The position numbers and the translations under genes were made by a program. 64,000 bases of DNA from positions 43,621-107,620 of the forward strand of contig JAUIKE010000003.1 in the NCBI GenBank assembly GCA_030430845.1. Direction: 5' to 3'. The DNA comes from Bacteroidia bacterium. Its GTDB lineage: Bacteria > Bacteroidota > Bacteroidia > Chitinophagales > Saprospiraceae. How positions within the stretch are numbered: position 1 is the first letter of the stretch; each line of letters starts with the position of its first letter. This document shows, piece by piece, positions 1 to 9,248 of this stretch. Under the pieces are notes generated by a model that ran no database searches, was not told where the DNA came from, and was given only the letters and a program-made list of their open reading frames with translations.

Positions 1-725
1 TCATAAGGGAGGTCCATATCGCTCGCCCGAATACTGAGTTTTTGTTCAGCAGCAGCTTCCCTTCCCTCGTAATCATCAAAAAAGTTTTCCGGAACGGGAT
101 ACTCTTTTTTCAGAAAAACCGGCAAATAACTTGTATCGGGTTGCCAGGTACGATGCGGGGCAATATGATGGAGCAGCAAACAAAAAGGCTTTTCCTTAAC
201 TCTGTTTTCCAACCAATCTAAAGCCATATCTGTTACCACAGTTGTTGTATAACCTTCCTGCTCAACCTGAGTACCATTTTCTATAAAAACGGGATTGTAA
301 TAGCGTGTTCCCCCTATGAGTCGCGCATAATGATCAAAGCCCATTGGCTGAGAGCGCAAATGCCATTTCCCGACCTGGGCCGTTTGATAGCCTGCCGCCT
401 GTAAAAGCTTCGGGAAGGTCATCTGCGTGCTATCGAAAATCGTTTGATTGCTGATGTGCCCATTGACATGACTAAACTTCCCGGTCAATATCACCGCCCG
501 GCTCGGCGCGCAGATAGAGTTGGTCACAAAGCTATTCCTGAACACCACCCCATTCCGTGCAATCCGATCGATGTTAGGCGTCTGTATCAAACTACCGTCA
601 TAGGCACTCAGCGCCCGCACAGCATGATCGTCCGCCATGATGAAGAGGATGTTGGGTGGGGAGGGCGCTTCTCTTTTACAAGACAGCATTGTAAGTAAAA
701 ACAATAAAAAAATTATTCTTTTCAT
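1..725 (-). CDS. S1-family sulfatase lipoprotein, C-terminus cut by window edge
   Basis: The reading frame opens at an ATG at 725 and runs off the left edge, so about 241 residues are visible. A lipoprotein signal (lipobox Cys near residue 16, LSCK) is followed by the metal-binding start of a sulfatase (PNILFIMADD). The formylglycine motif C-A-P-S-R lies at about residues 72-76, followed by a TGKFSHVNGH stretch. S1 sulfatases use a Cys-derived formylglycine to hydrolyse sulfate esters. A lipobox implies a membrane-anchored periplasmic or surface enzyme. The CAPSR/GKFSHVNGH combination recalls N-acetylglucosamine-6-sulfatase-like subfamilies, but I cannot assign one. It starts directly beside the hairpin that follows the next gene upstream, so it may form a separate transcription unit. 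Confidence 0.9.
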   Translation of the reverse strand, partial: MKRIIFLLFLLTMLSCKREAPSPPNILFIMADDHAVRALSAYDGSLIQTPNIDRIARNGVVFRNSFVTNSICAPSRAVILTGKFSHVNGHISNQTIFDSTQMTFPKLLQAAGYQTAQVGKWHLRSQPMGFDHYARLIGGTRYYNPVFIENGTQVEQEGYTTTVVTDMALDWLENRVKEKPFCLLLHHIAPHRTWQPDTSYLPVFLKKEYPVPENFFDDYEGREAAAEQKLSIRASDMDLPY

Positions 726-775
726 AATAAATATTTTAGCTATTGGTCAGCCGACCAATAGCTAAAATATTTATT
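726..775 (-). terminator. 23-bp perfect hairpin after the regulatory-domain gene
   Basis: Arms 726-748 and 753-775 are perfect reverse complements around a 4-nt loop. The hairpin covers the stop codon of the gene ending at 771 and abuts the start codon of the sulfatase at 725. It could end transcription of the former or act in the leader of the latter. No clear T-run follows, so terminator is the likely but unproven role. Confidence 0.6.
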
Positions 776-1943
776 TCTCCTCATAATCCTCCGGCAACAT
801 CGCACCGATCTTTTTCTCTGAAATTGCCCCGCCAAACAAGATCTGGTAATTCGGGATCGTCCCGTTTGAACGCACCAGACAAGGATCATCCAAAAACTGG
901 ATCAGGGATTGCACCGGCTGACGCCCTTTTTTTCGAGTCAGATCTCTAGGATGGCCTTGCCCATCCGGGTAGAAAAACACATAAAACTGCCGATCTTTTA
1001 ATCCGCCGATCTGAACAATGCTTTCTTCCTGCCTGTATTCCAGATAGTCATAGATGGGAAATTCCTCATAACTAACATCTTTTGTATCAGGATCTTCAAT
1101 GCGCTCATAAAAACGGTAGCCGTTTTCCAATAATTTTTGCTGATAAAGCGCCCTCAAAAAATGCTGCGGGGAGTTGTAGTAAGCCTTCAGACGGTTCTTT
1201 TCTATTCTTTTGATCTTGCCCTTTTTCGATAATTTGTATGGCTCATAAAAATAATACCCCAGCCAATAAGTCCGTGCCGGATTTCCAAAACCCCGGCCGT
1301 AAGTCAGCTGAAACTCCACCAGGTCCACCTGGATCTTATACCCCAGTTCGGGCTGGTCCACGACTACAGGGGCGATACTGCGAGCCTTGAGGTTGAGGGG
1401 GCGCTCGATGGTCATGACGCTGCTTTCTTCGGCGCTGCTGTCTTGAGTCGAAGAGATCTGCCCGCCACCGATCCGGATGCTGCGTCCGATGTTGCGCTTT
1501 TCGTAATCCCGGCTAAAGAGAAGCACTTTGTCATTGACTAGCTTGGCCTTTTTACCAAATTCATCCAATCCGACAAAAGCATTGCGGAACTCCTCCACAT
1601 TGCGTTTGCGTTTATTGGTATCTTCCACTTTGACTTCGGCCAGCGCCACGCTTTGAGGTTTCACTTTGAGAAGCACCTTTGTTTGAGGGGCCTCTTTGAG
1701 GAAAAAAGTGGCATTTTCGTAACTCAGGTGGCTGACCACCATCTCCGCCGGGAAGGTCACATTTTCGAGTAAAAACTCGCCTTTTTCATTCGTATAAGCC
1801 CCCTTGGTGGTGCCGTTGATGTAAACGGTGGCCAGTTCGACGCCTTGGCCTGTAGCGGCATCTACTACTCTGCCGTCAATGTTGTTTTGGGCATACAAGA
1901 GCATCGGCCACCAGAAGAGGTGTAGGATAAATAGTTTTTTCAT
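771..1943 (-). CDS. Secreted carboxypeptidase-like regulatory-domain protein
   Basis: This 390-residue protein has a Sec signal peptide (about 1-18, ending LLYAQ). A CarboxypepD_reg-like Ig-fold domain follows at about 20-95 (IDGRVVDAATGQGVELATVYINGT and GAYTNEKGEF blocks). This domain often sits at the N-terminus of SusC-type receptors, but no beta-barrel follows here. The remaining 290 residues are basic and Tyr/Phe-rich, with no recognised enzyme motif. The protein is probably periplasmic or outer-membrane associated. It lies between the sigma factor gene and the sulfatase, separated from the latter by a perfect hairpin, so it is not clearly part of the sulfatase locus. Function unknown. 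Confidence 0.8.
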   Translation of the reverse strand: MKKLFILHLFWWPMLLYAQNNIDGRVVDAATGQGVELATVYINGTTKGAYTNEKGEFLLENVTFPAEMVVSHLSYENATFFLKEAPQTKVLLKVKPQSVALAEVKVEDTNKRKRNVEEFRNAFVGLDEFGKKAKLVNDKVLLFSRDYEKRNIGRSIRIGGGQISSTQDSSAEESSVMTIERPLNLKARSIAPVVVDQPELGYKIQVDLVEFQLTYGRGFGNPARTYWLGYYFYEPYKLSKKGKIKRIEKNRLKAYYNSPQHFLRALYQQKLLENGYRFYERIEDPDTKDVSYEEFPIYDYLEYRQEESIVQIGGLKDRQFYVFFYPDGQGHPRDLTRKKGRQPVQSLIQFLDDPCLVRSNGTIPNYQILFGGAISEKKIGAMLPEDYEEK

Positions 1944-2091
1944 GGTCGGGTGATTGATTCGTGTCTAAAAATAACAATCTCCGCAGAAAATGGTGTACAA
2001 AAAAAACGCCGATACCTACACAGTGGCATCCGCGTTTTCAGCGTCCTTCTAAAACAGTGCTTTCAGTGGCTCCAGTGTCAAATAGTTTTTA

Positions 2092-2952
2092 CTACCCAAC
2101 TTCCGGCATATGCCGGACAGCCGCCAGGCGAAGCTTTCGTAAGCTTCGATCTTTAATCTGCCGGACGCGTTCACGGCTCAGGCCGAAGTAGTCCGCAATG
2201 TCGCTCAGCGAAGCCGAGCGGTTCCGGCCGATACCGAAATACATGGCAATGATCGTCTTCTGACGAGGCGGAAGGGTATTGATGAGGTGCTCCACCTCTT
2301 TCTTCCGGGACTCCGTAACGGCCAGCTCATGGTCAGGCCGGTCGATGGTATGGTCTTCCATCAGATTAATCATCGAATCGTCACTTTCGTCATTCAGGGG
2401 TGCGTCAAGGGAAGTGGTACGTGCATAAGAGCGCAGGCATTTCTGTACGACCTCTTTAGTTAGTCCAGTGGCCTTAGCCAACTCCGCGATATTCGGCTCG
2501 CGCTCATTCTTCTGTAAGAGTTCTCTGCGCTTTACCATTACCTTTGAAGTATTGCTGTTCACGTTCAGTGGGAGGCGAATCATACGACCCTTTTCATTAA
2601 TCGCTTGCAGGATCGACTGGCGAATCCACCAAACTGCATAAGAAATGAACTTAAAACCCTTCGTATAATCAAATCGCTGTGCAGCCTTGATCATACCAAT
2701 GTTACCTTCATTGATCAGATCGCCAAGCCACATCCCCATCTCCTGGTATTGCTTCGCTACCGATACGACGAAACGCAGGTTGTGCTTCATGATTTTTTCA
2801 AGAGCGACCTGGTCGCCGCTTTTGAAACGTTTGAACAGTTCCAGTTCCTCCTCCGGGCTCAATACCTCATACTTGGCGATATCCGCCAGATACTTCTCCA
2901 AAGACTTTTGGTCTCTGTTCGTTATTGATTTGGTAATTTTTAATGCTCGCAT
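2092..2952 (-). CDS. rpoD: RNA polymerase sigma-70 factor, RpoD/SigA-like (short Bacteroidota type)
   Basis: At 286 residues it matches the short primary-type sigma factors of Bacteroidota. The N-terminus MRALKITKSITNR is the family signature. Region 1.2 (LEKYLADIAKYEVLSPEEE) and region 2 (NLRFVVSVAKQY, DLINEGNIGMIKAAQRFD, FISYAVWWIRQSI) are well conserved. Region 4 ends in a helix-turn-helix (SLSDIADYFGLSRERVRQIK). Region 3 and the 3-4 linker are less typical: VMVKRRELLQKN replaces the usual GS-rich segment, and the end HMPEVG is short. It may therefore be a paralogue of the housekeeping factor rather than the factor itself, so the symbol is provisional. A TTCGTTG-type repeat lies just upstream of the start. 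Confidence 0.85.
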   Translation of the reverse strand: MRALKITKSITNRDQKSLEKYLADIAKYEVLSPEEELELFKRFKSGDQVALEKIMKHNLRFVVSVAKQYQEMGMWLGDLINEGNIGMIKAAQRFDYTKGFKFISYAVWWIRQSILQAINEKGRMIRLPLNVNSNTSKVMVKRRELLQKNEREPNIAELAKATGLTKEVVQKCLRSYARTTSLDAPLNDESDDSMINLMEDHTIDRPDHELAVTESRKKEVEHLINTLPPRQKTIIAMYFGIGRNRSASLSDIADYFGLSRERVRQIKDRSLRKLRLAAVRHMPEVG

Positions 2953-2954
2953 AT

Positions 2955-3055
2955 GTTTCGTTAATCGTTAATAGTTGTTCGTTAATAGTTGTTCGTTGTT
3001 CGTTGTTCGTTGTTCGTTATTAAATGCACAATTAACAACGAGCAACCAAATTAAA
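2955..3055. repeat. TTCGTTG-rich palindromic repeat upstream of the sigma factor
   Basis: Short units of the form GTTGTTCGTT are iterated from about 2957 to 3018. A complementary AACAACGAGCAACC segment follows at about 3034-3049, so the block can fold. A related block lies at 63408-63600 upstream of the CHAT gene; both end in a similar A-rich ATTRAAATCAA stretch. This indicates a dispersed intergenic repeat family. Confidence 0.55.
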
Positions 3056-3148
3056 ATCAAAGTTTAATTAAAAAGCCTATATTCTTGAACCCTCTTTTAA
3101 AAAACAGAGAATGGCTTATGTTTTAGCTATATTCAGAGCTATACTTGT

Positions 3149-3505
3149 TTATCTCAAATACACTAATTGTGCGTTCAAATTATGTTTATCCATCAGGCGC
3201 TCCGTAAAAGCTTTGTGCCCATGAGGTGCCAGCAGGAAAAATTTTCCGCCTTTCATGGAAGCCAGTGTACTCAATAATTTCCACTTGGTCACCCGGCGGC
3301 GGATATTCTCGGTTTTGACGGCTACCTCAATGTATATTTTTTTGTTTCTTTTCCGGCCGGTAATATCCGGGATATAAGGTTGGTCTTCGTTAGGTTTGGA
3401 AAACTGAGTAGGGGTTTCAAATTCGTCATGGTTGGCTTTGATACCGGAATATCCACGTTTCTTAGCCCAGTCCACTGCTTTCATTATGTATTTTTGCTTC
3501 TCCAT
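3149..3505 (-). CDS. Small basic protein, PD-(D/E)xK-nuclease-like
   Basis: This 118-residue cytoplasmic protein has no signal peptide. After a helical start (AVDWAKKRGYSGIKAN) it has PDITGRKRNKKIYIEVAVKTENIRRR, then a helix and a hydrophobic strand (GGKFFLLAPHG). The order of an Asp after Pro, a strand with E-x3-K and a following helix resembles the core of PD-(D/E)xK nucleases. The spacing E-V-A-V-K differs from the usual E-x-K, so activity is uncertain. It stands alone between the sigma factor and a 450-bp non-coding stretch. No confident family assignment. Confidence 0.6.
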   Translation of the reverse strand: MEKQKYIMKAVDWAKKRGYSGIKANHDEFETPTQFSKPNEDQPYIPDITGRKRNKKIYIEVAVKTENIRRRVTKWKLLSTLASMKGGKFFLLAPHGHKAFTERLMDKHNLNAQLVYLR

Positions 3506-3953
3506 GATGTAAAAGTTTTGATTAGAAAATGGTAGAAAGTAAAAGATAGAAAGACATGCTTAAACAAGTTTTACTTTGCTACTTATTGATTGCTATTTTA
3601 TGGATGATAGATAGGTCTGTAGGAGGGAAAAAAGCTGTCATCCTAATTCCTGGCTGCAATTAGTTTGCAAAAAAATCATACTCCACATTAAGTAAAAAGT
3701 TTCTGAAAGAAGTGCAGGAAGCTGAAAATTTATTCTTCAACTTTCCCTGACCGCCTCAGGTGGTTACCATTTACTTTCTCCTATAATTTTACTTTCTGAT
3801 TTGACAAAAGATGATAAGCTATAAAATCAACAGACCCAATTTGTTACATCCACCTATTATAACAGGAAGAAATAAGAAATAGTTTCAATAGAAAGTATTT
3901 TCTTTGAAATAAGGGAAGCTTTTTATAAAAACACCTCTTAAAACAGGACTATG
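3506..3953. other. AT-rich non-coding stretch
   Basis: About 450 bases separate the small basic protein gene from the terminator hairpin of the next gene. I see no long reading frame on either strand, no tRNA-like structure and no clear repeat. It probably contains the promoter of the 3149-3505 gene. Confidence 0.5.
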
Positions 3954-3990
3954 GAATGATTAAAAAGGTCGGAGATCTTTTTAATCATTC
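3954..3990 (-). terminator. Hairpin downstream of sulfatase gene
   Basis: Arms 3954-3970 and 3974-3990 form a 17-bp stem with one G-T pair. The hairpin lies just after the stop of the sulfatase ending at 4001 and is A/T-rich in its lower stem, consistent with an intrinsic terminator. Confidence 0.65.
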
Positions 3991-4000
3991 TCCAACAAAT

Positions 4001-5380
4001 TCACTTACTTGCTTTGCGTTCCAGTGCATTATATTCTGTAGAAGCTCCGTCATCGCCTTGTTGTTTCATCCAGGATTTTAGCCCAACTTTCATCTCCTCT
4101 ATCCTCTTTTGATATTTTGGATGATTGATCAGATTACTCATTTCGTAGGGATCTTTTTTTAAGTCGTAAAACTCCCATTCCGGCCGTTGAATGTATCTTT
4201 TCACCTCTGTAGCCGCCAATGCATTGCCTTTTGCAGCTTCCTCCTTCCAGGAAGTAAAAATATCCTTGGGGCCCTTCCCTGCCACTACAAGATTGCTGAA
4301 CTCATTTTCATGGTTGACATTCCAGATCAGGCGATAACGATCCGAACGAATGGTCCGGATACCAAAAGCTTCAGGTCCGCTGTAGATGCCTTTGGAAGTC
4401 TGAATACCGAATGAGTATTCCCTATGCCTTTTGGTTTTGCCTTTTAATACTTCGAGGAAGCTGCTGCCGTCAAAGTCGTAGTCCTGGGGATCCTTCCCGA
4501 TAATATCCAGTATGGTAGGCACGACATCCACATATTGGATCATGGCTTTAGTGTGGGTATTGGGCTTGGTCAGGCCGGGATATCGAACAATACCTGCCGA
4601 GCGCAAGCCGGTGTCATAGCAAGTCCATTTTCCGTGTGGGAATTGCCCGCCTTGTTCGGACAGGTAAATGACCACTGTCTGATTAGCTTGCCCGCTTTTT
4701 TCCAAAAATTCCAGCGTGCTTCCCAACTGATCATCAAAGTAGGTGATCTCTGCATAGTATTTTGCCAGTCCCTCTCTAGTCGCTTTTGTATCTATCAAAT
4801 AGGGGGGCAGACTCAGTTTTTCTGGTGAATAACGGCTGGCATCTCCCCGATTCCAGGGCTTATGCGGCTGGTTAGAGGACACAACCAGGCACCAGGGCAT
4901 GTCCTTGGTGTTGTTGATAAAAGAATCAATTTTGGGCAGGTCCAGATCTATTCCTTTCCCGCCGTCATGATGCCGGCCGCCCAGGTCTTCAAAGGGAAAA
5001 TTCTGTAGGGGTGCCTCATGCCTTTTTCCACAAATAGCCACTTTATAACCTTCAGCAGATAAATGATGAGGTAGGCTTTTGATGTGATCATACACTCTGC
5101 TGTGATTGGGATGCCCGCCATTGCGTACCGGGTGGATGCCCGTGTATAGGCTCATGCGTGTAGGGGCACACATGGGAGCGGAATTAAAGCAATATTCAAA
5201 TCGCAAGCCTTCCCTGGCCAGTTGGTCCACATTGGGCGTTTTGACCTCTTTGTTACCGTAGCATCCCAGATCGTGATAGGTAAGGTCATCAGAAAGTATG
5301 ATGAGAACATTGGGTTGCTCTTGGGAAAATAGTGGTCCTGAAAAAATCAAAATAATGAATAGAAAAAGAGTATTTTTCAT
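4001..5380 (-). CDS. S1-family sulfatase, secreted
   Basis: A 459-residue sulfatase with a Sec signal peptide (1-19, FSGPLFSQ). The N-terminal metal-site motif is NVLIILSDDLTYHDLGCYG, and the formylglycine motif is C-A-P-T-R at 71-75. Later blocks typical of the fold are SSNQPHKPW and VVIYLSEQGGQFPHGKWT. The Thr in CxPTR is less common than Ser or Ala but fits the general CxPxR pattern. The start codon lies 8 bases after the stop of the GH127-like gene upstream, so the two are almost certainly co-transcribed. The same GH-plus-sulfatase pairing recurs at 7544-11282. Expected substrate: a sulfate ester on a sugar of the locus target glycan; the exact linkage cannot be read from sequence. Confidence 0.92.
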   Translation of the reverse strand: MKNTLFLFIILIFSGPLFSQEQPNVLIILSDDLTYHDLGCYGNKEVKTPNVDQLAREGLRFEYCFNSAPMCAPTRMSLYTGIHPVRNGGHPNHSRVYDHIKSLPHHLSAEGYKVAICGKRHEAPLQNFPFEDLGGRHHDGGKGIDLDLPKIDSFINNTKDMPWCLVVSSNQPHKPWNRGDASRYSPEKLSLPPYLIDTKATREGLAKYYAEITYFDDQLGSTLEFLEKSGQANQTVVIYLSEQGGQFPHGKWTCYDTGLRSAGIVRYPGLTKPNTHTKAMIQYVDVVPTILDIIGKDPQDYDFDGSSFLEVLKGKTKRHREYSFGIQTSKGIYSGPEAFGIRTIRSDRYRLIWNVNHENEFSNLVVAGKGPKDIFTSWKEEAAKGNALAATEVKRYIQRPEWEFYDLKKDPYEMSNLINHPKYQKRIEEMKVGLKSWMKQQGDDGASTEYNALERKASK

Positions 5381-5388
5381 AATGGTAT

Positions 5389-7404
5389 TTAGTTTTTAAA
5401 ATTCACCAATGGAAACTGTCCCACTCGCAGCGTCGTACTGCCATAAGGGTAAAGCGTAAGTTCTGTTTCTTCACAATCTTCTTTTAGCATACGAACCCTG
5501 CCGGGGATATTGCCGGCCGAATGCTGATACAATTCCCACTGAGGTACCCGGCAGCCCTTGGTTTTGATCACCAAAGGGGCGTTCTCCAGATTCCAGGGCA
5601 TGTCAACTACACTGTTTTTTTCTTCCACCACAAAATCTTTGTCCTCCAGGGTTGTTCTCGCCAAGCCATAATTCCAGTTACTTTTGGGTAAAACTTCATA
5701 AAGCGTATGATCCCGACCGGGCGTTTTGACTTCCTTCCATTGTTCTTCCAGGCCCAGCGCATAGACAAGCGGCCCCCGCTCCACTCCTACGGAGCGTTCA
5801 TACCAGAAACTGGTTTCGATCTCCATTGGTAAAACCAGTTGAACCTTATCTCCCGGAGTCCATTCTCGACCCAGGATCACGATGTTTTCTTTTGGGTTGA
5901 TTTCCATTGCTTCTCCATTGATGGTAATACTCGGCGCCTCACACCAGGCCGGAATGCGTAGGTGTAAGGGGAAGCTCACTGCGCTTTCAGCATCAAAAAC
6001 AAAGTCGATCTGCTCACTAAAGGGGTAGTTGGTGGTTTCGGTAAAACTTACTTCTGTACCCTTTTTTCCGACTTTAGCCCTCACTTCAGAAGCGCCGTAA
6101 ACCAAGGCCGCCAAGCCGTTATCAGCTGTTGCGTACCAGAGGTTTTGAACAAACTTTGGCCACCCCTGATGCATATTGGTGGTACAACAAGGATATCCCG
6201 TCAATACACCATAACAGATCCGTGCATTGTCGTCATTAAAGAAGTTGCGTGCCTGGTCTGTTATCTGCACCTGATTGACCTGCTGGAAATACTGCTTGCG
6301 CAAAAACTGATCATCGTGCTGGGTGGGCAGTACATTGTAGGCTACTTTTTCCAGATAATCCGCATAATAAGGATCGCCGGTAATGGGCAGGATCGTTTCA
6401 AAAGAAAACATCATTTCCACTGCTGAACAGAGTTCTATCCCCTGTGTAGGGTTATTCCCATGCAGGCCTTCATCCCCACCGTACATGCCGTTCACAAATC
6501 CATGAACCTCTTTTAATGCATCCAAGCCTTTTTTCACCGATTGTAGATACTTTTCTTCCGGATTCTGCTGATAATACACAATCGGCTCCTTCAACCCCTG
6601 AGCGACGTTGACACAGTGTAACCGAGGTAGCGGACTCAGCTTCCGGATGGTATTGTTGGAGTACACCTCTGTCCAGTTGAAAGTTTGTTCATGAATGAGC
6701 TCTGCCAGTTCCAGCAGGAAGGACTCCCGGGTAATATTGTAAAGCCAGTAGACGATCATCAGGTTATCCCCGCCTCGGCGGTTGGCCCAGTAAGACCATT
6801 TGCCCAAGTTGTGTTTGGGTAAATTTTCTAATTGATATTTGAAGTATTTCGTCATTAATTGAATAACTCGTTGGTCTTCGGTGGCGGAGTAGTATTGCTG
6901 TAGGACTTTGAGCATAACCATTTTAGGCCACCAGTCTTCTCGGTTACCTTGCTGAGTACCCGGTATTTTTTCATAATCCTCGGGCAAGGGTAAGGGACCA
7001 AAATAGCCGTCGGCTCGCTGGTTTTCAATACTCCATTCGACCCACTCCTGAGCTTTGTTTTTTAATTCATCATCATCGAGAATATAGGCCAGCGGCAACA
7101 ATCCGTCGATCCAGTACGGGCCGCGCTCCCAGCCGTCGCCGGTGCCGCCGAGCCAGCCATTATTAGGGCCGCAAACGACTTCATAGATGCTGTCGAGCTG
7201 CCCGGTCAGGCCGTCGCGCTGTATCTCGAGCATATTGTAAAGCCAGCCCTGGGCTTGTATTGCACCTAGAGGAAGCGCTGAATATGGCTGCGCCTTCAAT
7301 GGAACCTGATTAGAGATGTAATGATCGTTTCTTGCTTGAGCAATCAGTAGGTTTAGTGATAAACTGAACAGTCCGATGAGTAAACAGGCTTTGCGTTTTT
7401 TCAT
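5389..7404 (-). CDS. GH127-like glycoside hydrolase (beta-L-arabinofuranosidase fold)
   Basis: I place the start at the ATG at 7404, which gives a signal peptide (MKKRKACLL through LLIAQ); an in-frame ATG at 7446 adds 14 charged residues. The mature protein of about 650 residues is an alpha/alpha-barrel hydrolase of the DUF1680/GH127 type (GWERGPYWIDGLLPLAY, RRGGDN). The zinc-thiolate residues of characterised GH127 enzymes have counterparts: E324-x-C326 (GIELCSA) and C406-C407 (GYPCCTT). In that family a Cys is the nucleophile and Zn is held by Glu plus three Cys. It is shorter than, and clearly distinct from, the GH127 proteins at 16710 and 36788, so substrate may differ. It is a close paralogue of the protein at 9249-11282 and is coupled to the sulfatase at 4001. 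Confidence 0.88.
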   Translation of the reverse strand: MKKRKACLLIGLFSLSLNLLIAQARNDHYISNQVPLKAQPYSALPLGAIQAQGWLYNMLEIQRDGLTGQLDSIYEVVCGPNNGWLGGTGDGWERGPYWIDGLLPLAYILDDDELKNKAQEWVEWSIENQRADGYFGPLPLPEDYEKIPGTQQGNREDWWPKMVMLKVLQQYYSATEDQRVIQLMTKYFKYQLENLPKHNLGKWSYWANRRGGDNLMIVYWLYNITRESFLLELAELIHEQTFNWTEVYSNNTIRKLSPLPRLHCVNVAQGLKEPIVYYQQNPEEKYLQSVKKGLDALKEVHGFVNGMYGGDEGLHGNNPTQGIELCSAVEMMFSFETILPITGDPYYADYLEKVAYNVLPTQHDDQFLRKQYFQQVNQVQITDQARNFFNDDNARICYGVLTGYPCCTTNMHQGWPKFVQNLWYATADNGLAALVYGASEVRAKVGKKGTEVSFTETTNYPFSEQIDFVFDAESAVSFPLHLRIPAWCEAPSITINGEAMEINPKENIVILGREWTPGDKVQLVLPMEIETSFWYERSVGVERGPLVYALGLEEQWKEVKTPGRDHTLYEVLPKSNWNYGLARTTLEDKDFVVEEKNSVVDMPWNLENAPLVIKTKGCRVPQWELYQHSAGNIPGRVRMLKEDCEETELTLYPYGSTTLRVGQFPLVNFKN

Positions 7405-7543
7405 TTTTTTATTTTTTGCTTTTTGGTTGTAGCTGTTAGTAATCAAGTGGCTTAACAGCTACCGGCAAGTATACTCCCCTGAGTTTAGCCAGACTTGATC
7501 TATTGTGTAGTATCTTTGTATGAATGTGCAAAAAACAAATACA

Positions 7544-9142
7544 CTATTCTTCTATCGGCCATTTCCTCACCCCTACCTCATCTGCCCATTGCTGATATTG
7601 AGCCAGAAGTGCCTGCAAGGTATCCGGGAAGCGGGATGCCAGGTCGTTCATTTCAGTGGGGTCCTCCTCAATCCGGTACAAATGCCAGTCCTCTTCATGA
7701 GAAGCAACGGCTTTCCAGGGGCCTTTACGGATCGCCCGGTTGCCGCGATGCTCCCAGAACAGGGTCCGAGCTGGATAATTTCCGTTCTCGATCAACGGCA
7801 TCAAACTGGTTCCTTGCATGGGCAGGATTTCCGAACTATCCGGCAATTGCCCGGGGTACTGGGCTCCGGCCACTTCACAAAGCGTCGGCATTAAGTCGAT
7901 CAAGTGGGCCGGCGCTTTGACCAGCCCCCCTCCTTTTTTAATTTTTTCAGGCCAGTGTACAATGAAAGGCGTTCGGGTACCACCTTCATAAGTGAACTTT
8001 TTATACTTTTTGAAAGGGACATTACTCACATTGGCCCAGGCCTGCCCCTGGCTGGCCGACCAGCCGCTTTCACGCTTCCATTCCCGGTAATTGTCAGGAG
8101 TGAATTTGTCAAAGTTCATGCCCATCATGCCGGTCTCAGATGAGCACCCATTGTCTGACATAAATAATATGACCGTATTATCCAATTGATCCGTTTCTTT
8201 CAGGAAATCGACCAGCCGGCCGATGTTCTCATCCATCCGATCTACCTGAGCCGCATAAATAGCCCGGCGAAAATCCAAATTTTCCCGATCGGCCAACGAC
8301 AAGGAATCCCAGTTGACATTTTCAGGCGGAGAAAGCGGTGTTCCTTCTTCCAGCAGCCCCATAGCAATCATGCGATCCATTTTTTCCGCTCGCAGAGGGT
8401 CCCATCCATTCATGTATTGGCCACGGTATTTTTCAATCAGAGAATCCGGTGCTTCCAAAGGAAAGTGGGGCGCATTATGGGCCATGTATAGGAAAAAGGG
8501 TTGGTCGGCTTGCTCACCGGCTCCTTGTAAAAATTCTAAGGCATAATCGGTAAAAATATCGGTCGTATAGAATTCCCGATCCGGGTGCATGGGATTCTGA
8601 GGGTTCTCCTGTGCAGGGATAATGATCTCCCCATCCAGGTAAACATCACAGTTTTTCAGTACCTTCCAATAACTGTCTACATGGATGTTGATGCCAAAAA
8701 AGTGATCGAAGCCCCGGTCAGTAGGCCACTGCCCAGGCTGATGGCCGACATGCCATTTGCCGGACATCAAGGTTTGGTAGCCGGCGCCTTTTAACACCTC
8801 GGCCAGTGTTCTGTTTTTATCATTTAAATAAGTCAGATAAGCTCCGCCCCTGTTTCGATAAACCATGTCACCGATCCCTGCCTGATGCGGGTAAAGCCCC
8901 GTCAGCAGTGCAGCCCGGGAAGGGCAACAGCGGGCAGCGTTGTGGAACTGGGTAAAACGCAGGCCGTTGGCGGCCAGTTGATCCAGGTTGGGGGTACTGA
9001 TCTCTCCGCCATAGGAGCCGATGTCGGAATACCCCAGGTCATCGGCGAGAATGAGGATGATGTTGGGGCGTTCAGGTGCTTTTTCCTGAGAAGTACAAGC
9101 TACAAAAAGAAGGAGCAATCCGAACCATGCTATATTTTCCAT
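7544..9142 (-). CDS. Arylsulfatase-like S1 sulfatase lipoprotein
   Basis: 532 residues with a lipobox (FVAC, Cys16). Sulfatase hallmarks are NIILILADDLGYSDIGSYGG and the formylglycine motif C72-C-P-S-R76, followed by AALLTGLYPHQAG. The substrate-side motif GKWHVGHQPGQWPTDRGFD and the C-terminal metal block VILFMSDNGCSSE are also present. The CCPSR and PHQAG combination marks the large arylsulfatase-like subfamily shared by four other sulfatases in this locus (11640, 13299, 24062 and this one form a set). It lies about 106 bp downstream of the GH127-like gene at 9249, repeating the GH-then-sulfatase order seen at 4001-7404. Confidence 0.93.
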   Translation of the reverse strand: MENIAWFGLLLLFVACTSQEKAPERPNIILILADDLGYSDIGSYGGEISTPNLDQLAANGLRFTQFHNAARCCPSRAALLTGLYPHQAGIGDMVYRNRGGAYLTYLNDKNRTLAEVLKGAGYQTLMSGKWHVGHQPGQWPTDRGFDHFFGINIHVDSYWKVLKNCDVYLDGEIIIPAQENPQNPMHPDREFYTTDIFTDYALEFLQGAGEQADQPFFLYMAHNAPHFPLEAPDSLIEKYRGQYMNGWDPLRAEKMDRMIAMGLLEEGTPLSPPENVNWDSLSLADRENLDFRRAIYAAQVDRMDENIGRLVDFLKETDQLDNTVILFMSDNGCSSETGMMGMNFDKFTPDNYREWKRESGWSASQGQAWANVSNVPFKKYKKFTYEGGTRTPFIVHWPEKIKKGGGLVKAPAHLIDLMPTLCEVAGAQYPGQLPDSSEILPMQGTSLMPLIENGNYPARTLFWEHRGNRAIRKGPWKAVASHEEDWHLYRIEEDPTEMNDLASRFPDTLQALLAQYQQWADEVGVRKWPIEE

Positions 9143-9248
9143 AATTGTCTAAATTTTTTAAAACAATGAAGTGGTACTTTTATGTCATAAAGCTGATCTT
9201 TTCTGACACGGACTTCAACTGACTTAGAATGACTTTTACTGTTTCCAC

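Noticed and set aside
2955..3055. CRISPR array
   Set aside because: Units are 7-10 bases, directly adjacent and without unique spacers.
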